64,000 nucleotides of DNA, taken from the NCBI GenBank assembly GCA_030432235.1, contig JAUIHT010000011.1, forward strand, positions 1 to 64,000. Reading direction: 5' to 3'. Source of the stretch: Verrucomicrobiia bacterium (GTDB lineage: Bacteria; Verrucomicrobiota; Verrucomicrobiia; Opitutales; Cerasicoccaceae). Each line of letters starts with the position of its first letter. The first letter of the stretch is position 1. The notes under the pieces were generated by a model. That model was given only the letters and a program-made list of their open reading frames with translations. It was not told the DNA's origin and made no database searches. Positions 44,462 to 52,505 of this stretch are shown here, one piece after another. The translations under genes were made by a program, and so were the position numbers.

Positions 44462-45706
44462 ATGAAGCGGTCACTTTTAGTTGTACTTCTGGGTGTCTTT
44501 GCCATCACCGGTCATGGCATTCCCAGTGCGAAGGGCGAGAACGCTTCCTTCTTCGGTACCGCATGGACACCGGTGGATTTGCCCAGCGATAAACTGTATC
44601 CGCAAGGTACTGTGTTTCCAATAGGTGGTTATGCGGGTAACATAGATCGGGAGGCCGCCAATGGCTTTACTTTTTATGGGCCCAGCTATGGGAGGAAGCC
44701 TGGCCAATATGCTTTGGCAAAGGAGCATGGCTTGTTCGCGATTGGTCATGTGGGCATTGATATGAACTTCCACGCCCGTGGGAATAAGCCTATTTTGGAA
44801 CTCAGCTCGGATGAGGTTTATGAGAAAATCGCTGCTCAGGTCGATGCGTTGGCCCCAGACGAGAATATCGCCTGGTGGGCTTTGTATCCGGAAGAACTGC
44901 GCTTTTGGATCGTAAGTGAAATGGATTATTTGAAAGCGGCGACTCAGGCCATCCGTGATCACGACCCGCTGGGAAGGCCTATCTTTATGTACGAGCCGAA
45001 TAATCGCGACGCGGCATCGTTGATGGAAACCGGCTACTTGCAGGATATCATCGCGCGTGGAATGTATCCCAATGGCTGTGGACAAAAAGATGACCGTGTT
45101 TGGTGCCGTTGGGCTGTCGAGCAACAGCGACTGGCTTCTGAAGGTTTGGAAAATCAGCCTTTTTATATCGCGGTACCTGAAATGTACATCGAGCCGGATA
45201 CTAAAGAGCGAGTGTTGATCGAAGACTGGGTGCGGCACGATACTTATGTGGCACTGATCGGTGGTGCGAAGGGCGTGTTTATTTATTCTTTGTCGACGCG
45301 TCCCAATTTTCCTTCGCACGGATACTATTATGCGGCCTATGCCAAACTCGCGCGGGAGCTTGCAGGAGATCTCGGGCTGGGGCAGGTGTTCCTTTTTGGA
45401 GAGAGGCTTGACGCCTTGAGCTTTGAAGTGGTTTCTGGGCCCGAAGCGATCTCACCCAAAGTTGGTTTTGGTGGTGTAACCGATGTCGTGAGCTATTCGC
45501 CATTAAGCACTGCCAGCATGGCTTATGAAGACGAACGCTACCTGTTTATGGCCAATTCGGCGAACGAATCGATTGCCGTTATCATCGAAGGCATTCCTGA
45601 GGGCGTACTGGTCTACGACGTATTTGACGGCACGGAGCATGGCGAATTAGAGTTGGTCAAACTCGGGCCGCTTGAAGTTAAGGCATTTCGCCTCACCTCC
45701 GACTAA
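44462..45706 (+). CDS. Secreted glycosidase-like TIM-barrel protein B
   Basis: About 414 residues; paralogue of the preceding protein. The start is placed at 44462 (MKRSLLVVLLGVFAITGHG, a signal peptide), not at 44429, which overlaps the previous gene. Shared features: LYPQGTVFPIGG near the N-terminus, WWALYPEELRFWI, DHDPLGRPIFMYEP, VPEMYIEPD, GAKGVFIYSLSTRPNF and the C-terminal beta domain with YLFMANSANES. Tandem duplication is likely. Function as for protein A. Confidence 0.6.
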   Translation: MKRSLLVVLLGVFAITGHGIPSAKGENASFFGTAWTPVDLPSDKLYPQGTVFPIGGYAGNIDREAANGFTFYGPSYGRKPGQYALAKEHGLFAIGHVGIDMNFHARGNKPILELSSDEVYEKIAAQVDALAPDENIAWWALYPEELRFWIVSEMDYLKAATQAIRDHDPLGRPIFMYEPNNRDAASLMETGYLQDIIARGMYPNGCGQKDDRVWCRWAVEQQRLASEGLENQPFYIAVPEMYIEPDTKERVLIEDWVRHDTYVALIGGAKGVFIYSLSTRPNFPSHGYYYAAYAKLARELAGDLGLGQVFLFGERLDALSFEVVSGPEAISPKVGFGGVTDVVSYSPLSTASMAYEDERYLFMANSANESIAVIIEGIPEGVLVYDVFDGTEHGELELVKLGPLEVKAFRLTSD

Positions 45707-45722
45707 CAGCGTCGAGAATCGT

Positions 45723-47243
45723 ATGGTCTCTAAGCGTCGAACTCGTGTGCTCCTGGCCAGTCTCATTCATGAGACGAATACCTTTGTTGAGGAGCCGACC
45801 AGTGTATCGCATTTTAGCTGGAAAGTGGGGAAGGATATGTTCCTACCCAGTGTGGATGATTCGCCTTTCCGGGCATTCATGGAGGTAGCACAGGAAAAGG
45901 ATTGGGAGGTCCTGCCGGCAGTTGATGCACGCTGCATGGCGAGTGGGATTGTGGAGGACCAGGTCTTCGAGGGCTACTGGGAACTGCTCCGAAAAGAGGC
46001 GAAGCATTACCTGGAAGCCGGACCGATCGATGCCGTGGTACTTATTCTTCACGGCGCCATGGCCACACGTAGTGTTGATGATGTCGAAGGCGTTTTGGCA
46101 GAACGCCTGCGTACGGTGCCAGCACTAAAAGGGTTGCCCTTTTACGGCGTCCTGGATCTGCACGGGAATTTCTCCGAGCGCATGGCTCAGCACATGAATG
46201 GCTGGGTGGCTTTTCGGGAAAATCCTCACACGGATGCGATCGAGTGTGGTCGACGCGTTGGCCTCATGCTGGCGCGATATCTGGAATCAGACCGTAGCAC
46301 GAAGGTTTTCTGGCGGCGTTTGCCATTGCTATGGCCAGCCATTGCCACTGCAACTTCCGCCAGTCCTATGTGTGAGATGGAAGCATTGGCTCGGGAGATT
46401 GAAAAGGAGAACCCGGATGTGCTCGCGGTTAATATCATGGCAGGTTTCGCTCATGCGGACGTGCCGGACGCAGGCGTTTCCATCAACCTGACGACGACTG
46501 CCGGAGCGGATAAGGCTCGATGGGTCTTGAATCGATTGGCCAATACGGCCTGGGCGTTGCGTGAAACTCGCTACCCCAGTGAGTGCCCCTTAAGTGAAGC
46601 CATAGAAAAGGCCCGGCAGGGGCCTTTCCCGGCGTTGTTAGTTGAGCCGGCGGATAACGTCGGTGGCGGAGGGCCAGGTGATGGGACCCATGTGCTTCGA
46701 GCGATGCTGGCGGCGGGAGTCGACGAATCTGCAGCTGTGATTTACGATCCCACGTCTGCGGCACAGGCAATCCAGGCCGGACCAGGTCATGAATTGGAAC
46801 TCAAGCTCGGCGGGAAAGGGTCCAGGCTTGATGCCGGACCGCTCAGATGCCAAGCCCGGGTGCTCGCGGTGAGTGATGGGGAATTTCATTTGGAAGATCC
46901 CCAAAGCCACTTTGCGGCAATGACGGGCCAGCGTGTTCGGATGGGACCCAGTGCGGTCGTGCTCATTGGCTGCGTTTACGTACTGATAACCAGCATAAAG
47001 ACACCCCCTTTTGATCTGGGGATGTGGAGGAGCCATGGCTTGAACCCGGAGGACTTTTCACTCGTCAATATCAAGGCGGCCGTTGCCCATCGGCAGGCAT
47101 GGGCTCCGGTTGCTGCGCAGGAGTGGACCGTCGATGTGCCCGGGCCCGCTATGAGTGATATCACGCGCTTGCCTTATCGCAGGGTCAGCCGTCCCGTTTA
47201 TCCACTCGATCCTATGGACCAAAGCCCCTTGCTTGAGTCCTAA
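45723..47243 (+). CDS. MlrC/M81-family metalloprotein
   Basis: About 506 residues, the usual length for MlrC (microcystinase C) family proteins. The start is placed at 45723 (MVSKRRTRVLLASLIHETNTF) because the frame from 45672 overlaps the previous gene. Family segments: HETNTF, LDLHGNFSERM (metal ligands Asp and His) and DNVGGGGPGDGTHVLRAML. MlrC hydrolyses the linear tetrapeptide in microcystin degradation, but the wider family occurs in unrelated amide-degrading clusters. Here it is the last gene of the M20-led operon, so a peptide-like or amide bond is the likely target. Confidence 0.85.
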   Translation: MVSKRRTRVLLASLIHETNTFVEEPTSVSHFSWKVGKDMFLPSVDDSPFRAFMEVAQEKDWEVLPAVDARCMASGIVEDQVFEGYWELLRKEAKHYLEAGPIDAVVLILHGAMATRSVDDVEGVLAERLRTVPALKGLPFYGVLDLHGNFSERMAQHMNGWVAFRENPHTDAIECGRRVGLMLARYLESDRSTKVFWRRLPLLWPAIATATSASPMCEMEALAREIEKENPDVLAVNIMAGFAHADVPDAGVSINLTTTAGADKARWVLNRLANTAWALRETRYPSECPLSEAIEKARQGPFPALLVEPADNVGGGGPGDGTHVLRAMLAAGVDESAAVIYDPTSAAQAIQAGPGHELELKLGGKGSRLDAGPLRCQARVLAVSDGEFHLEDPQSHFAAMTGQRVRMGPSAVVLIGCVYVLITSIKTPPFDLGMWRSHGLNPEDFSLVNIKAAVAHRQAWAPVAAQEWTVDVPGPAMSDITRLPYRRVSRPVYPLDPMDQSPLLES

Positions 47244-47273
47244 ATTTGCTTGAGAACGGGCCTCTCTCGGGGA

Positions 47274-47309
47274 AGAAAACACCCACCGGAAGTGACTCCC
47301 GGTGGGTGT
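47274..47309 (-). terminator. Terminator between convergent MlrC and LamG/GH-like genes
   Basis: Perfect 11-bp stem ACACCCACCGG (47279-47289) / CCGGTGGGTGT (47299-47309) with 9-nt loop. On the minus strand it is followed by GTTTTC, so it terminates the gene at 47340-50333. Confidence 0.75.
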
Positions 47310-47339
47310 GGATATTGAAAGTACGATAAAGCGGCAGGT

Positions 47340-50333
47340 CTAGTTGACCCCGTCGATGCGGTAGATATGTACCTCAAGAGGTTCCCAGGTGTCGGTGAAG
47401 CTCTGACTGCTGATGCTTTCCGTTCGGCCTTCGAACAGAACATCAGCCGTGCCTACGCCACTGGGAAGGTCGTCGACCGTTGCGGTCACACTCTCGTCTG
47501 CCGAATTGACCGTGATGATGTAGGTTTGCCCGCTGTACTTGACGGCCAACAGGTTCAACGAGGGTTGGTCGGTGATTTCGCCGACAGCCAGGTGGGCCGG
47601 GAGGGAAGGGGTATAGCTGTCCACGAAGTCCGGACCGGACGTAATGGTGAAGTCAATCGTGCTGTCTACCGTGCCTTCCAGGACTGCAGTTCCTACTCCC
47701 TCCGGCCCGGTCAATTCAGATGAGCCCTTACAATAACCATCCCAGAGAGACCAGCAGGCATCACTGCTAGCTTTGTAGAAATTGTTATAGATGTGGAATC
47801 CTCTCAGGCCGGAACAGACCCCCTGCCAGAAGTCGTGGTAGGCGCCTTCGAATGAGAACAGGTTCTGGTTGAGCTCCGTTAGCTCCAACCCACCGTAGAC
47901 CACCATTTCATCATTGGCAAAATCCTCGCCAATCGTAACCCCCGCGCCGACGAGGTTGCCGACGCTTTCCTCGGCTTGCCAGCGCATCCACGCGGGTGGC
48001 ATGGAGATCATATAGCGGTAGAGAGAGATGGTTATTATATCCAGATAGTCCTCAAGCGCGTCTGTGTCGGGGGCATAGATGTGGCTGAAGTAGGTATTTA
48101 CTGGCCGATCATAAGGATCGTTCTGGTAGGCCCAAGTGCGATAGTTTTCCAGAATATCCTCTTCAGTCGGTTCCGCTGGACGTAACTCTTCAGGGAGGAA
48201 CCATTGCGCGATATAGGGATTATCCGTGTAGGCGTCCATGAATTCGCTTAGCTCACTTTGAGTCAGTGGCGAGCGGGTGCCGCCCTCTCCCTCACAGGGG
48301 AGTTGGGCGATCACCGCCGTCCCCGCGATTTCATTGGTCGGGATATACGCATTGTAAAGGGTGACAGGATGTCGGCCAAGGTACATGCCGAAGGGACGGG
48401 TTTGCTGAATATCTTCAAAGCTGACGGTTGAGAAGAATGAGACCGGAAATGCGGGACCATTCGGATAGAACGACGGCATCCGGCCCACGGAGAACTCATC
48501 GCAGTACATAATGGAGTAGTACACGAAGAGCCCCGTATAGCCGGCAGTGGTCTTGCCTGCATGGGTGATATCCAGCACGGGGCGCGGGTTGCGGTCATTG
48601 ACCGTAAAGTTGTCAAACTTGGCAATCGAGTAATAGGTGAAAACCCCGCAGTGCCCCGGAGAGAGCTTCGAGTAATCGAGCACGTGGAGGGCCGGCGTCG
48701 TCATGTTGTCGACATAAACGTAGTGATAATGCCCGTCGACGACGACACGGACGGTGACCGAGCCGCTGGGGATGGTGACGGATTCAGTTGCGACCTGAGT
48801 ATTGCCGAACCAGAGGGTCACGGTGCCGATTGTTCGGTCCAATTGCACATAATAGCCATCGGCCTCCTGAAAGCGCTTGGTCTCATTAGCCAGACGATAG
48901 CCGATGCCATAATAATGATCATAGTCCGTGGCGGGTTCTATATCGACGGTGATGTCCAGGTCGGAAGCGGTGAAGTCTTCTATATTTGCGGAAAGGGCGG
49001 GGGAGGCTGTCATGACGTTGCGAAAATAGTGAAAGTCCAGCCGACTGTTGAGGAGTTGGATGAGACCGTCATTTTCACCGTCACCATTTTCTTGCCAGGC
49101 GTGTCCTATCGCATCGGAGAGTATCCCTGCGGTATCGGAATCACTCCTGTCGAAATCGTCCGTGATCGCCCCTTGATCAAGGTAGACGATATGACGCTCT
49201 CCCTGGGCGACGACCCGGAGGTGTCCATATCCAGGATCGGGGATGGTAACATTGGCGGAGTCGATCAGGGTATTGCCAAAATAAAGCGAGACCGTATCCG
49301 GATCGGCATAACGATTTAAGCGGACATAGTAGCCATTGGCGGCTTGGTATTGGCTGTCCTGAGATGCCAGGCGGTAACCGATGCCATAGTAGCCGCCGTA
49401 ATTGTCGTTAAATGGTCTGATGCTGGCTCGCACATCCAGATCCGCTGCCGTATAGTCCTCGATATTCATGGAGAGATTGGGTTGCGAAGTGCTCGCATTG
49501 AAATATCTTAGACGCGCGGTATGGTTTTCAATGGTCAGAAGATCGTCTGCGGCGACGTCGAGCGTTTCGCTCCACACCCAGCCGCTGGAGGTGAGTGGGC
49601 CCACGTAATTGTTATTGGACCGGTTAAAATCATCGGATAGCGAGGCATCGAGACCGTCTTCCTTTAGCTGGAAGTTGTCGAAAGTCGCTTTACTCGACGA
49701 GACGTACAAGCCCACGTAGCCTGCATTGGTTTTGCTGGAGTCCGTCAGGCTTATTTGCTGGATACTGTCCACGTACACGGTATGGCTTGTCCCGCTGGCG
49801 ACGACACGTACCTCAGTGAAATCATTATCCGGGATGCTCACGCTGACCGTTGATAGGGCGGTATTCCCATAGTACAGGGACACCTCATCGGCGACGCGAT
49901 TGACACGCACGTAATAGCCTCCGGGGTCGGGATAAGCATCCGTCAAGGATGCCAACCGGTAGCTAATGCCGTAGTTCGTGCCGAATGTGTCGGAGGCGTC
50001 GCCTTTCAGGTCCACGGTTATATCGACATCGGCGGAGGCATAGCGACCAACGTTGGCAGCGACATAGCCCAACGATGGATTTGTACCGGTTTCCGAGTCG
50101 AGGCTTAGTACGTTACCGCTTAGGCTGACACGCGCGGTTTCCATGTTCTCTCCAGCTTCGAACCAACGGGCGTCCACCATTTTTTCGGACGAGCCCATGG
50201 TCAGGCTGGCCGTACGGGTGAAGGTGTCTACCAGATCGGTTGCTATGAGTGAATGAGTTGCGAGGCCAGTAAGGCCGAGGGCAAAGAGGGAGAAGAACAC
50301 CCTCTGTCTTGTGGTTAGGTTTTTTATCATCAT
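47340..50333 (-). CDS. Secreted protein: three LamG-like repeats plus glycosidase-like domain C
   Basis: A 997-residue exported protein (signal near VFFSLFALGLTGLATHSLIA). Residues about 35-610 hold three copies of a jelly-roll unit of about 190 residues (markers YGIGYRLA or YGISYRLA, GYYVRLNR, TVSLYFGNT, VRVVAxGxxHxVYVD, GHCGVFTYYSIAKFDNF). The C-terminal 380 residues are the third member of the PEELR group: AQWFLPEELRP, DPYDRPVNTYF, GVTIGEDFAND, and a final beta domain (ITVNSADESVTATVDDLP). The unit near 610-640 ends in a partial repeat. It looks like a multimodular polysaccharide-degrading enzyme. An operator site lies 77 bp upstream. Confidence 0.65.
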   Translation of the reverse strand: MMIKNLTTRQRVFFSLFALGLTGLATHSLIATDLVDTFTRTASLTMGSSEKMVDARWFEAGENMETARVSLSGNVLSLDSETGTNPSLGYVAANVGRYASADVDITVDLKGDASDTFGTNYGISYRLASLTDAYPDPGGYYVRVNRVADEVSLYYGNTALSTVSVSIPDNDFTEVRVVASGTSHTVYVDSIQQISLTDSSKTNAGYVGLYVSSSKATFDNFQLKEDGLDASLSDDFNRSNNNYVGPLTSSGWVWSETLDVAADDLLTIENHTARLRYFNASTSQPNLSMNIEDYTAADLDVRASIRPFNDNYGGYYGIGYRLASQDSQYQAANGYYVRLNRYADPDTVSLYFGNTLIDSANVTIPDPGYGHLRVVAQGERHIVYLDQGAITDDFDRSDSDTAGILSDAIGHAWQENGDGENDGLIQLLNSRLDFHYFRNVMTASPALSANIEDFTASDLDITVDIEPATDYDHYYGIGYRLANETKRFQEADGYYVQLDRTIGTVTLWFGNTQVATESVTIPSGSVTVRVVVDGHYHYVYVDNMTTPALHVLDYSKLSPGHCGVFTYYSIAKFDNFTVNDRNPRPVLDITHAGKTTAGYTGLFVYYSIMYCDEFSVGRMPSFYPNGPAFPVSFFSTVSFEDIQQTRPFGMYLGRHPVTLYNAYIPTNEIAGTAVIAQLPCEGEGGTRSPLTQSELSEFMDAYTDNPYIAQWFLPEELRPAEPTEEDILENYRTWAYQNDPYDRPVNTYFSHIYAPDTDALEDYLDIITISLYRYMISMPPAWMRWQAEESVGNLVGAGVTIGEDFANDEMVVYGGLELTELNQNLFSFEGAYHDFWQGVCSGLRGFHIYNNFYKASSDACWSLWDGYCKGSSELTGPEGVGTAVLEGTVDSTIDFTITSGPDFVDSYTPSLPAHLAVGEITDQPSLNLLAVKYSGQTYIITVNSADESVTATVDDLPSGVGTADVLFEGRTESISSQSFTDTWEPLEVHIYRIDGVN

Positions 50334-50409
50334 GACTTTTTATGATTTAGGGTAGAGAGGGGTATCGTGGGCGTTGGCGTGATCCTGAAGGGGGATCGTG
50401 GGGGCAATA

Positions 50410-50430
50410 AATGTATAAGTATTCACGAAA
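50410..50430 (-). promoter_or_regulatory. Operator site 6 upstream of the LamG/GH-like gene
   Basis: AATGTATAAGTATTCACGAAA on the plus strand, 77 bp upstream of the ATG at 50333. Strict consensus form. Confidence 0.7.
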
Positions 50431-50447
50431 AGGCATAAAAAAACGCT

Positions 50448-51125
50448 CTACGGTGAGCCTGCTTGCCGGGGCATGATTTGTTGATAAAAGCCTTCCTCGC
50501 CCTCAATGGGGATGATGGACTCAACATGGCCGTCCAGAAAGACTACATTTATACGGTTGCCACCGTGTCTTGCTCGTAGTGACGCGTTGCCATCGCGCCC
50601 GCTTCCGGTATGATAATTTATTTCCCTTACCATATAGTAGGCATCCATGTAGAGCCCCACACGCGCCGGATCTTGAAAGTTGTAGATAGCATCGTACCCT
50701 GATAGCTGTGCACCTTCTGCATCACTCACGCCTGTGGCGTAAGCATTAACCCCATAACTGGTACCGTAAACGGTGCTGAACCAGACATCCATTGGCTCGC
50801 AAGAGGGGCACACTGTAATCCTTTTAGGGTCTGCTGGATCCATTTCTAAATAATTTATGATTTGCCTGTCAAAATAGTAGCCTCCATAGCGATTATCCGG
50901 CAGGGCGCCGCCGTTTTCCTGGGCAAAGAGGAGGGCGGCTGCCCCCATTTGGCGGAGGTTGGATTCGCAGAGGCTGCTGCGACCTCGCTCAAGAGCATTG
51001 GAAACGATTGGAATCAAGATTGTGGCAAGAATTGCCATAATCGCTACGACGGTGATCAATTGGATAAGCGAAAACCCCGGTTCGGAGCCTGTATCTTTTA
51101 CACGGCGATTTTGCTTTGTTGGCAT
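50448..51125 (-). CDS. Type II-like pseudopilin with H-x9-DG motif
   Basis: A 225-residue prepilin-like protein common in Planctomycetes and Verrucomicrobiota. The N-terminal methylation/cleavage motif is GFSLIQLITVVAIMAILATILIPIV; the usual glutamate at mature position 5 is a glutamine here. The C-terminus has the RHGGNRINVVFLDGHVE segment typical of the family. In this lineage such proteins accompany secreted polysaccharide enzymes. It sits between the LacI gene and the LamG/GH-like gene, same strand. A 4-bp stem with seven T residues overlapping the stop may be a weak terminator. Confidence 0.75.
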   Translation of the reverse strand: MPTKQNRRVKDTGSEPGFSLIQLITVVAIMAILATILIPIVSNALERGRSSLCESNLRQMGAAALLFAQENGGALPDNRYGGYYFDRQIINYLEMDPADPKRITVCPSCEPMDVWFSTVYGTSYGVNAYATGVSDAEGAQLSGYDAIYNFQDPARVGLYMDAYYMVREINYHTGSGRDGNASLRARHGGNRINVVFLDGHVESIIPIEGEEGFYQQIMPRQAGSP

Positions 51126-51126
51126 T

Positions 51127-52158
51127 TTATGTCTTTCTGAGAATTAAACTGGGCTCTAACCGTACAACCGTTCCTGCTGCCTGTTTGCCTTCTACGATAT
51201 CAATGAGTAAATTAGCGCCTGCCGTTCCCATTTCCTGAGTCGGCTGCTTAATTGTTGTAAGCTCAGGGCATGCCATACGCGCAGACCACGAATCATCGTA
51301 GCAAATTAATCGTAAATCCTGGCCCAGATTTACGCCGCGTGCTTCCAGGACACGGATGACTTCGGCGAATTCCGAGCCGGTGCAGAAAATGCCATCGGGC
51401 AGAGGGCCTTCTGACAGCACCTTTTGTATGGTCTCCCGGATTGCTTCCCAGATTTCGTCAACATTGTAAGATGAGCGTATGCCGTACAATTTCGGCTTTG
51501 GAAGGCCGAGCTCTACGCTACGCTCTTGAAATGATATGGCACGTTGGTAGATGCCTGATTTCGGAGCATCCAGGGTAAAAACCCATAGTTTGCGCAGGTC
51601 CAGTGAATGGCAATGGTCGGCTGCAAGGCGCCCGCCCAGATGATTATCAGTCAATATTTGCGTGACTTTGGGGCTGCTGCTTTCTCGGCCAATCAACAAG
51701 GTATTTACACCGGATTCTGCCAGTGCCTGCACCGTGGCATCATCGACGCGCTGGGAGGCGCCGCCGACCAGCGCGAATAGGCTCACGCCACTGGGATCGA
51801 GAATCTCCTTATGAAAGTGACTCAGTGTGGTTTTGTTGTGCAAGTGGACGAGAATGATCCGATATCCGCGGGCTGAGGCCGCCATTTCAAAGGCCTCCAC
51901 GATATCCATACTGTAGGGGTCGTGAAGGTAATTTACGCCCAGAGCGATGAGCTTGCAGTTCTTGTTTTTCCAGTGTGAGGCAAAGAAGTTTGGACGATGG
52001 CCCGCCTTGGTGGCTGCCTCAAGGATGCGCTTTCGAGTCTTGGGGCTGACTTTGGGATGTCCTGAAAGAGCACGGTGGACGGTCACTTGGGAAATGCCCA
52101 GCTTTTCGGCTAATGCGGTTTGTGTAATTGGAGTGGGTTGTGACTGTGGAGCTGACAT
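51127..52158 (-). CDS. LacI-family transcriptional regulator 2
   Basis: A 343-residue LacI regulator. Helix-turn-helix TALAEKLGISQVTVHRALSGHPKVSPKTRKRI at about 12-43, then the sugar-binding-like domain (LIALGVNYLHDPYSMDIVEAFE region, CYDDSWSARM). It is a near-twin of the regulator at 33389-34417. The divergent region to the cytochrome gene carries one strict operator half (52339) and a palindromic variant (52276), so autoregulation is plausible. Ends 1 bp before the pseudopilin start. Confidence 0.9.
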   Translation of the reverse strand: MSAPQSQPTPITQTALAEKLGISQVTVHRALSGHPKVSPKTRKRILEAATKAGHRPNFFASHWKNKNCKLIALGVNYLHDPYSMDIVEAFEMAASARGYRIILVHLHNKTTLSHFHKEILDPSGVSLFALVGGASQRVDDATVQALAESGVNTLLIGRESSSPKVTQILTDNHLGGRLAADHCHSLDLRKLWVFTLDAPKSGIYQRAISFQERSVELGLPKPKLYGIRSSYNVDEIWEAIRETIQKVLSEGPLPDGIFCTGSEFAEVIRVLEARGVNLGQDLRLICYDDSWSARMACPELTTIKQPTQEMGTAGANLLIDIVEGKQAAGTVVRLEPSLILRKT

Positions 52159-52275
52159 CGTATAATGGTTACAGGTGTCGGAGCATAGGCTGGCTCGCTA
52201 TTCGTTTCTGCGATGGATGAAAACCTGCTTCCGGCTCAAGATGGTTATAGCGTTGACGACATATGGTTGAGGGCA

Positions 52276-52288
52276 TGAATACTATTCA
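52276..52288. promoter_or_regulatory. Perfect palindrome TGAATACTATTCA
   Basis: Six-base arms TGAATA/TATTCA around one base. The arms equal one half of the regulon consensus, suggesting the preferred half-site of the regulator. Confidence 0.45.
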
Positions 52289-52338
52289 CAAGTTCAGTCG
52301 TAAGCTCTCGATAATTAGAGTATTTTAAATCCTCAATA

Positions 52339-52356
52339 AATGTATAAGTATTCTTG
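52339..52356 (+). promoter_or_regulatory. Operator site 7 in the LacI 2 / cytochrome intergenic region
   Basis: AATGTATAAGTATTCTTG, matching sites 1, 4, 5 and 6. Located 150 bp upstream of the cytochrome gene. Confidence 0.65.
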
Positions 52357-52505
52357 CTTTCGTTTGGCAATCTAAAAATAGCAGAAAATGTAAGTATACC
52401 ACAGCGAGTTTCTTGGGGGCCGGAGGTTTACATTTCGCTGCTGGGAATATTCTGTTAGGAGAGGGCTCTTATATGGACTGATTGCTTTTTTAACTGATCC
52501 GACTG

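Larger units (their letters stand above)
52159..52505. other. Divergent regulatory region between LacI 2 and the di-heme cytochrome
   Basis: 347 bp without a gene. Contains the palindrome at 52276-52288 and the operator at 52339-52356. Confidence 0.55.
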
